Notes under the pieces: generated by a model
Told to the model about the DNA's origin: nothing
Seen by the model: the letters and a program-made list of their open reading frames with translations, nothing else
The model's database searches: none
Position numbers and translations under genes: made by a program
In this document: positions 57,487 through 64,000 of the stretch, one piece after another
How the letters are laid out: every line of letters starts with the position of its first letter
Position numbering within the stretch: the stretch's first letter is position 1
DNA from: Lepidurus packardi
Lineage: Eukaryota > Arthropoda > Branchiopoda > Notostraca > Triopsidae
Reading direction: 5' to 3'
Length of the DNA stretch: 64,000 bases
Assembly: GCA_023053545.1 (NCBI GenBank)
Contig: JAKZAN010000104.1
Coordinates: 1-64,000 of the forward strand

Positions 57487-58223
57487 TGTTTTGAGTTGAT
57501 AATATTGGAATCAGTATAAATATCCACAGATTATGGATGGTCGGAATAACGAATGACTATTTATTCTGAAAAGAGGTTAGGATCGAGGGGGGGGGGGGGG
57601 GGGGTCTCATTAATACTATTAACCCCGATACCAATTTAATTGTTTGTGGATCCTAATTTTACATATGATGCCAATAGGAGATGCTGTTCCATGATAAACA
57701 ACGCTTTGTACTCACAGCTCTATTATGCTGAAACGCCCTGCACATATAATATTCGAAGGCAAGGATTCTGATTGGCTCGAAACTGTCACTAAATTTATTT
57801 AGACACTTTCAGGCAGGGTTGTCTTAGAAAATGGGAAAAACGAATCAGCCAATAGGTAAAGGTTTTGAAGAGTCCAGCATACTAAGCGTGGAACCAGTGA
57901 ATATTCTAGGTGGCATTCAATGGTGGTTTCACTTGATTCAGTTATATAAATGTCCCAGATCTACACTGTATCCTGCTTATTCTTTGAGCCAATACTCGCA
58001 GATATGACAGTACAGTGACTCAAACTGAGAAAAAGTGTCGAATTGGTTTTCCAACTTTTTTCAAATAAGACAAATAAATGACACGATGTTATTTTTACAA
58101 AAGCTTATCTATCAATATCTCTTATATACTCTCACTCTCTCTCTCGTTCTCTCCGTTTCGGGCCTACTCACTTTTTTCGGCCCTCTCAATAGATTCACCC
58201 ATGCCCCGATCCTCTTCACTTAC
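57487..58223. other. Spacer with an 18-G homopolymer
   Basis: About 740 bases. An uninterrupted run of 18 G lies at 57587-57604, about 100 bases upstream of the C39-like gene's start. Two short overlapping plus-strand frames follow: ATG 57725 (MLKRPAHIIF...) and ATG 57831 to TGA 58007 (58 codons, MGKTNQPIGKG). They look mildly protein-like but are too short to call. Confidence 0.45.
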
Positions 58224-58898
58224 TCAGCAGAACTGGATCGGAATAGTCTTGTTGTCTTCCAGCACCGGTGCCCCCATCTGCAGCTCCACCACGTTTCCGT
58301 CCAGCTGCTCCACCTCTACGTACGTGTTCAGGAAGATGTTCACGTCGTCGTAGTCTGGTGCAATCACATCGAAGAATATCGAGTCCTCCAGAGCTTCTAA
58401 TGTATGAACATTACACTCGGGAGTCACCAGATCGATGTCATTGACCTGTACGACGTCGGTTTTCTTAGTAGCCTTGACTCGGGGGAAAACCATTGAGCCC
58501 GATGTGCCTTGGGCGAGGTGGGCCACGTAGGTTTTGGGGATTTCGGCCTGGTATCGGCGGTCGGCTAGGCAGTAGAGATCTCGGATGAGTTTTCCTTTGA
58601 GAATTTTACAGATCACGTACATGTTGGGGTGGTCGTGAAGGCGCATCTTTTTACCCTGTGGGACGAAGAAGAGGGATACTCTTAGACCGTTTTCAAGATA
58701 GATAGAGCCCTCGGTGATTTCGGAAGGGAAGTGTTCAGGGAGGATAAAGTTAGAGAGGTTGACCTGTTCTACGAGGCTGAGGGTATTCTGGAATTAGGGA
58801 GACTCCATATGATTCTCAGGTTGCGTGAAGTAGGCATGTTTGAGGAGGATAGACTGTTCGATGAGTGTTTTCTGTAGGTTATTGAGGGTGAGGTTCAT
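58224..58898 (-). CDS. Thiol dioxygenase, ADO/plant cysteine oxidase family
   Basis: A 224-residue protein matching the PCO/ADO cupin family. FFVPQGKKMRLHDHPNMYVI holds the iron-binding His pair (H88, H90) in the family's IPLHDHP-M context, followed by KILKGKLIRDLYCLADRRY. Downstream blocks are LEALEDSIFFDVIAPDYD and the closing strand. These enzymes use Fe(II) and O2 to oxidise cysteamine or N-terminal cysteine and serve as oxygen sensors in plants and animals. One in-frame TAA (Gln) near residue 35. Intronless; stop TGA. Confidence 0.85.
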
Positions 58899-60101
58899 TG
58901 TTGATCGTTCTTGATTAGGGAGAGTAGAAGGTGTGTATAAAGTGTGTGAGTAGGTTGTTGTTTTAGTTGATTTAGAATAAATATAGATAGAGAATGGGGG
59001 AGAGAGTCATTAATATAGGGGGGTTGTTAGGGAGTAGTAGATTTGGAGATAATATCTATGGGACAACAATAAATTGGCTGAATATATATCTAACATAAAA
59101 AAGAGTATGCCTATTGTACATTGGAGAGTGCATTCGAAAAATGGGAGGGAGGGGTTAAACTGACAATAATATGATGTCATAAAACTGTGTTTGTTTCGTC
59201 TTATTTTCGGAATTAAATGTGTGTGTATATACACACCAATATCCATCTCTCCTGGTTTTTCCTTCGTCACTAACCTCTCACAAATCATCATTTGTTATGC
59301 CCACTCCTCCCCAATTAATACCCGCATTACACATACATGTTTTGTATGGGCGTCACTACCTCCTCTCCTTCCTTCCCTTTCTGAGTTTTCAGCTATCGTT
59401 TACTATCATTTCGGCTCCCACCTTCGTAGCCTCGCCGTATTATCAGTCCCAGCCCACTCGGCTCAACTTATTCCCATGCCATATAGGGATCTACTCGTGG
59501 CTGATCCGTGTGTTTAGTGTTTTTATTTCGCAATCTGACCCAAGTCAATAGCCAATAATCTCCATGGCTTTCCCCGAATTAAGGAATTTAAAAAGTATTC
59601 CCGTCGCTGATTAAGGAAAGCGTGTTGCCCTGGTGATGGGAGTGCATCACTAACGAGACTCCCCACCTCCAAGAGAGGGGGAAGAGTTTGGCGACCAACA
59701 CCACATGGGTATAATGGATCCTTATTTTTATAATAAAGAGAAAATCCAAACAATTAAATTCTGCGCTTGTTTTTTTTGAAAAAATGTGGCAGCCTTATGA
59801 AAACAGAAAACAAAGGTGTTTAAATGACGTCAAAATGAGAATCTTCTAAAGCTATGTGTTCTGCATCGACTCAGGCATGGCCTAGTCTCAGATCAAACGA
59901 CCCTCGCACATAACATCATCACTATTAATAGACAGTTACCCTGACTACCGAAACCTCAAATAGACACTTTTCCTTTAAACTACTAATACATTTTCTGCCT
60001 TTTCATTTTTACCCGTTCTACATTAATCATGGCATATCTAGCTTACTGTGTTATTTTGTTATCATTTTTAAGACCTATCTACATTAAGGTTTGTCTAGGC
60101 C
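58899..60101. other. Spacer, no gene recognised
   Basis: About 1.2 kb between the dioxygenase and PP2C genes, which diverge from it, so both promoters should lie here. CT-rich stretches occur near 59280-59420. A GGGAGT/ACTCCC hairpin-like pair near 59638-59666 does not form a tRNA. No convincing gene. Confidence 0.4.
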
Positions 60102-61619
60102 ATGGAGAGGAATAACAGCCGCAATTCCCTTCGCAGGAAGCAGTCCGCTCTTATGGGCGAGACGACCTTCCGTATATCCAAAATCAATATCAACACTATC
60201 GCCCAGGAAATACGTCCTCTACAGTCCCAAGCCAGTATCCGCAAGACTCTACAGCTTGAGGCTCTCAAAGAACTCACTACTAATACCAAAGAAACCATCC
60301 AGGCACTCATGCTCACTACACGCAATCAGAATACGACTGGACCCAGCATGCCTACTCTAACTTCCCGCCGTGCTTAGAGATCTCTTGAACTAATGAGACC
60401 TGTGAGTTGTAACCAGAAAATTAGTTTCCAGTCTGACTTGAATGATACAAATGATAAGACAACAACTCTGATGGGCAAGATCAAGAGCCAGACCAATCCT
60501 GCGGAGGAGACTTGCTTCTATCATAATGATTTCAAATAGTTCAAAATCGAGCCTGCGAAAATATCCAAGAAGTAGTACGGTGAGTTACGAGCTTATGCGG
60601 TAAACACTCATGCAGGAGCAGCCAGTGAGTCGAATGACGACCGATTGAGTGTGGTAACTAACCTTCTGCCGTATGAGACACCAGGAGTGCCTCCCATATC
60701 CTTTTTCGGAATCTATGATGGCCAAAACGGACATACTTGTGCTGAGTTCCTTCGGGACAATCTTCATGGCTTTGTGGTCAAAGACTAAAATTTCCCAACT
60801 AAACTCTAAAATGCCTTACGCAATGGCATTAAAAGGGCAGAGTACGAATTCGGGAGATTCGTGGATAAGAAGAAAGATCAGTCCGGCAGCAGTCTATTGG
60901 TCGTCATCATCCAGGGCAGTGTTTGTGTCACAGCTAATGTCGGTGACAGCAGAGCTATTGTCAGTAAAAACCTGGGGAAGACATTTCAACAACTTACAGT
61001 AGACCACGTCCCTCACGTCGATAACGAATTTCGAAGGATAATGAGGGCAGGCGGCAGCCTATTCCAGTGTAAAGGTACTGCAGAGGCAAAAGGGTATCCT
61101 TATCGGATCCTGCCTGGGAAGTTTAGTGTTTCGCGGGGAATCGGATACGTGGAGGTGAAGCATAACAGACCCAATCTCCTCATCGCAGAGCCTTAGATAA
61201 CGACAACACACTTGGATCAAGACACAGATTTCATCATGCTCGCAAGTACCAAACCCCTATTCCCGATATCCTTATGGCGCCTCTGTTTAAAATGAGGTGA
61301 GTGTTCTGAGTCATGCGAATTGACAAAATCTACACTCTCCAAAATGAAAACCTGTAACTTTATGCGTTGACTTTTAGGTGATGGGGTCTTCGATTACATG
61401 TCTAACACCGAGGTGGTCCGCACTATATGGGGCTACTCTATCGCCAGACGTAAACTAAGCATCCACTAGCAGGCAGGCGAGGCTATCAACGCAGTAATGG
61501 GGGAATCTCTGCTACGCCACTCTATAGATACTCTATCGTGTTTGCTTCTGTGTTTCCGCAACTTGGAGGATACACTGTTTGGAGAAGAAACTCTAAGGCT
61601 ACCGACTGGCGAGCCTTGA
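60102..61619 (+). CDS. PP2C-type (PPM) protein phosphatase
   Basis: A 461-residue product with one 132-nt intron (61246-61377), which rejoins LAS|DGVFDYMSN. PPM motifs in order: SNDDRLSVV; FFGIYDGQNGHTCAEFLRDN, the metal-binding DG motif with QNG in place of HGG; VCVTANVGDSRAI; DHVPHVDNEFRRIMRAGG; SRGIGYVEVK; DGVFDYMSNTEVV; and a final LSCLLLCFRN strand. PP2C enzymes are Mn/Mg-dependent Ser/Thr phosphatases. The late Asp-Asn metal motif is weakened (SIDT), as is the usual GD after SR, so activity may be reduced. The N-terminal ~170 residues are disordered. Many TAA/TAG (Gln); stop TGA. Confidence 0.85.
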
Positions 61620-61890
61620 TTCTAAAAACTCTAGTTTGATTTAGAAATACGGAACAGATATTTCGCAATTTAGATAGACTGTATTCTATCTTGATTCTTT
61701 GAGTTTGGAGACATTTAATGGATCCCTTCGCTTTTTTCACGTTTTTTTGAAGAATTATCTAATTTTTCAATTACTCAACCTAACAATAATCTTGATCAAA
61801 TTTCATATCTGCCTCGAGTAAGGCTGAAAACTCTGAATCAGAAAATGTGATACCTAAAAACATCATTCCCTGTGGTACACCATATCTTGA

Positions 61891-63587
61891 TCATTTGAAG
61901 TTCTCAGTTGGATACTACTGGAAGGCCCCTGCATTGTAGTCAATGCACAGAATCTAGCCCACTTGGATCTTACGTTTCGCAAAGAATATAATCCTGCCTT
62001 GCCCTTTGTAGTTGATCAGCATCGTCTGGGTGTTCTCTAGTTTTCTGGTTGCGTTGTTCACTCCGCAGAAGTACTTCGCGAGGTTTCCGAATTTCTCAGG
62101 ACAGATGTCAATGCTCGTGGCTGACCGCGTCGTTCTTATGAGGGAGAAGATAGAGTTGTTCTGTTCCTTCATCATACTTTATCGCATAGTGACAACTTAA
62201 CCCACGTATTCACAGAGGATCGTGCGTTCTGGGATCGCATCCAATGCACGTACGTAGAACCCTCTAACTTTATCCTCACATATCTCCAGAGGGCCGTAAT
62301 AACCGAGTTTAGACTGACGTTTAAAGGCCTAGAAGGTTTATTGATCACGTTCATTCAATCCTACGTTCCAATCCAACAACTTTGTGTCATTATATTTTTC
62401 GATGCCCTAGGGTATGTTGGGATAGATTTGTTAGTCAGTGAACAGCATTCGCTGGGTGGAGAGTGCGTAATAGATGCTGGACTCATGCTTGATAATGTGG
62501 GTCACGGAACTGGGAATATCGGGTACTCGTAACCCTAAGAACTTCAGCTTCCTTTTAGTTTCCACTTCCACAGGGCCAACCTCAGCTTGTGAAGTGGCAG
62601 GCTTGAATAGTTTGTATTTGGAGTGGAAATCAGGACCATAAGTCGTGCATTTCTTAATGTAGTCGATGAACTAGGAATGACCCTTCGGAGTTGACTGCCT
62701 CAGTTTTTTCTCACAATCGATACAATTCAGGGCTTAGGCTCTCTCGTTAAGGCAAGCCGGATGGAAATATTTGGCACAGTAACGACAAGCAAAGGGTTCA
62801 ACATTGACGATATCATAGATCTACATGCGCCGTGAGAAGGGAGGCCGTGTATACTCAAGTGAAGTTGTATGCAAGGGTCCTAGACACCTCTAACAGTTCT
62901 CAGGGACAACGGGCTGATTGTTTCGCTGCTTGTCTTCGAGTTGCTTCATGTCATGCTGACAGGCAGCACAGTACCACACCTCTTCCGCTACATTGCCTAA
63001 TCCCTACGTACTTATCCAAATTCAAAAACCTAAGATAATGATTAGTTTACCGCGCAATCAAAATGGTAGGCATCATCGCACCTATCGCACAACACTAATT
63101 CGTGCTCATTACGGTCTGCAATCTTGCACAACTCGCACGCCTTCTCCAGGATGTACTTCGTCAATGTTGCATACTTGATTTTGAAGGGCTGCAGAGTTTT
63201 GTTGCTATTGGCTGCTATACCCAGTAATTCACTATATTCAGTTTCCAGGGTTTTGGCTTTGCGGGTATGGAAACGAGGATTTCCGCATATCTTCCTCCGT
63301 CTGTAAACTTTCCTGACTCCACCAGAGAGGCAGTAGGATGTCTAATCGGGGACCACATTGAACTTAGAAGGACAGTATTATAAAGGTTCAGGTTTCGCTA
63401 TTTAGGTGGGTGGATCAGATGGTGGGATTCTAGGATGAGGGGGGAAAGAGCAATGAGGTAAGAGTAGTTACGTTGGCGAAAGTGGGGCTTCTATATCTTT
63501 GACACGCAGAGGTATTTGGATGATAGTTGAAGGTGTTTTCTGTTTGAAGAAGTCCCTTATTTTTCTTTGGCGCTGGTTCTGTTTCAT
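61891..63587 (-). CDS. TXR1: PHD-SET histone methyltransferase with PIP box (ATXR5/6/TXR1-like)
   Basis: A 535-residue product with introns at 63430-63471 (42 nt) and 63004-63050 (47 nt). Residues 7-14, QRKIRDFF, form a canonical PCNA-interacting PIP box. A PHD finger is completed across the second intron (CELCKIAD...LCDRCDDAYHFDCA|GL...VWYCAAC), and a second PHD-like zinc region follows (CRYCAKYFHPACL...CIDC). The SET domain reads GFYVRALDAIPERTILCEYV, then GNLAKYFCGVNN and KIQVGQILCIDYNAG. GVNN resembles the GINN of ATXR5/6-type H3K27 monomethyltransferases, which also carry PHD, SET and PIP. Tetrahymena TXR1 is the ciliate member, needed for replication elongation. Predicted nuclear, at replication forks. 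Stop TGA. Confidence 0.85.
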
Positions 63588-64000
63588 CGAGGCTGTATTT
63601 TTTAAAAAAAGGATATTGCTTTTTTTCTCTCTCTCTTAAAGGTTGATTATTAATGTACTAATTCAATATGATGCCACTAGGATTCTCAATACTCCCTCCA
63701 TAATCTGATACAGCCCAACCCTAATCAAGTCGAGTATCGAATATACTAAAGTAATTAAAATGAGCATCAGAATAATGAGCAGTCGCAGTGCTCACGAGTT
63801 TTTGGCTCTTATCCTTACCTCACTACATTTTTGAAGCTCGCAATCGCCAGTCCCTATCCTCCTTCTTCTTTGATCCCATCATTTTTTACAGAACTGATGC
63901 TCTACAATAATATTGCCTTTGGCTCTTCGATCACTTCCGTGGCATATACGATGACTGTAATCAGCCCATAGACTTTGTGCGGCTGGCAAGAAATCCCGAT
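63588..64000 (-). other. Right-edge region, possible partial gene
   Basis: The last ~410 bases hold the upstream flank of the PHD-SET gene. On the minus strand two frames enter from the right edge. One ends at TGA 63879 (SHRICHGSDRRAKGNIIVEH...), the other at TGA 63767 (YGLITVIVYATEVIEEPKA...). Either could be the 3' end of a gene that continues beyond the window. I cannot choose between them. Confidence 0.3.

Noticed and set aside
59630-59700. Possible tRNA-like hairpin (GGGAGT...ACTCCC)
   Set aside because: No acceptor stem, no TTCGANNC box and no cloverleaf spacing.
1-64000. Transposons, integrated viruses, CRISPR arrays, rRNA genes
   Set aside because: No transposase or integrase motifs, inverted terminal repeats, regular spacer arrays or rRNA-like sequence were seen on reading both strands.

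Overview
The window is the left end of a ciliate macronuclear (somatic) chromosome. It opens with about 214 bases of CCCCAA telomere. Every well-supported gene here treats TAA and TAG as sense (glutamine) and stops only at TGA (nuclear code 6). Genes are closely packed on both strands, intergenic gaps are short, and introns are tiny (mostly 40-50 nt, a few apparent ones of 20-26 nt, the longest 132 nt). CCCCAA telomeres with this code point to an oligohymenophorean-type ciliate. Base composition looks too balanced for Tetrahymena or Paramecium, but I cannot name the genus. A standard-code reading breaks almost every gene here into fragments, so the models below were rebuilt by hand.

Layout. 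1-490: telomere and subtelomere. 491-9161: a caspase-like protein that has lost its catalytic residues, the HOPS/CORVET subunit VPS33, a small unknown protein, a long coiled-coil protein and the PP4 regulatory subunit PP4R3/SMEK. 9472-21426: one intronless gene for a secreted cysteine-rich repeat protein of about 3,984 residues, which is a fifth of the window. 21870-32112: a lineage-specific accessory stretch with a decayed small-gene family, two tandem secreted paralogues, a multi-pass membrane protein and, downstream, a second copy of that membrane gene broken by about eight frameshifts. An internal G4T2 telomere-repeat block lies just past the broken copy.

32770-47966: mostly conserved cell-biology genes: a centriole protein of the SAS-4/CPAP family, insulin-degrading enzyme, coiled-coil proteins, an EF-hand protein kinase, a zinc-finger protein, ribosomal protein eL18, a cyclic-nucleotide-binding-like protein and a DNAI7/CASC1-like axonemal protein. 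A second set of internal telomere-like repeats sits at about 43662-43747. 48141-64000: a RING/B-box protein, a PLP-dependent aromatic amino acid decarboxylase-like enzyme, an unknown ciliate protein, a UBA-PUB protein, TAF7, an ARF GTPase with an altered switch II, a secreted C39-like peptidase, a thiol dioxygenase of the ADO/PCO family, a PP2C phosphatase and a PHD-SET methyltransferase with an N-terminal PCNA-binding motif (ATXR5/6/TXR1-like). A partial gene may run off the right edge.

There is no operon organisation. The genes act in unrelated pathways: vesicle tethering, cilia and centrioles, transcription and chromatin, and signalling. I saw no tRNA, rRNA, CRISPR array or transposon. The least explained features are the giant cysteine-rich protein, the intact/broken membrane-protein pair, the internal telomere repeats, and several genes that need one single-base frame change (40.05 kb and 44.98 kb).
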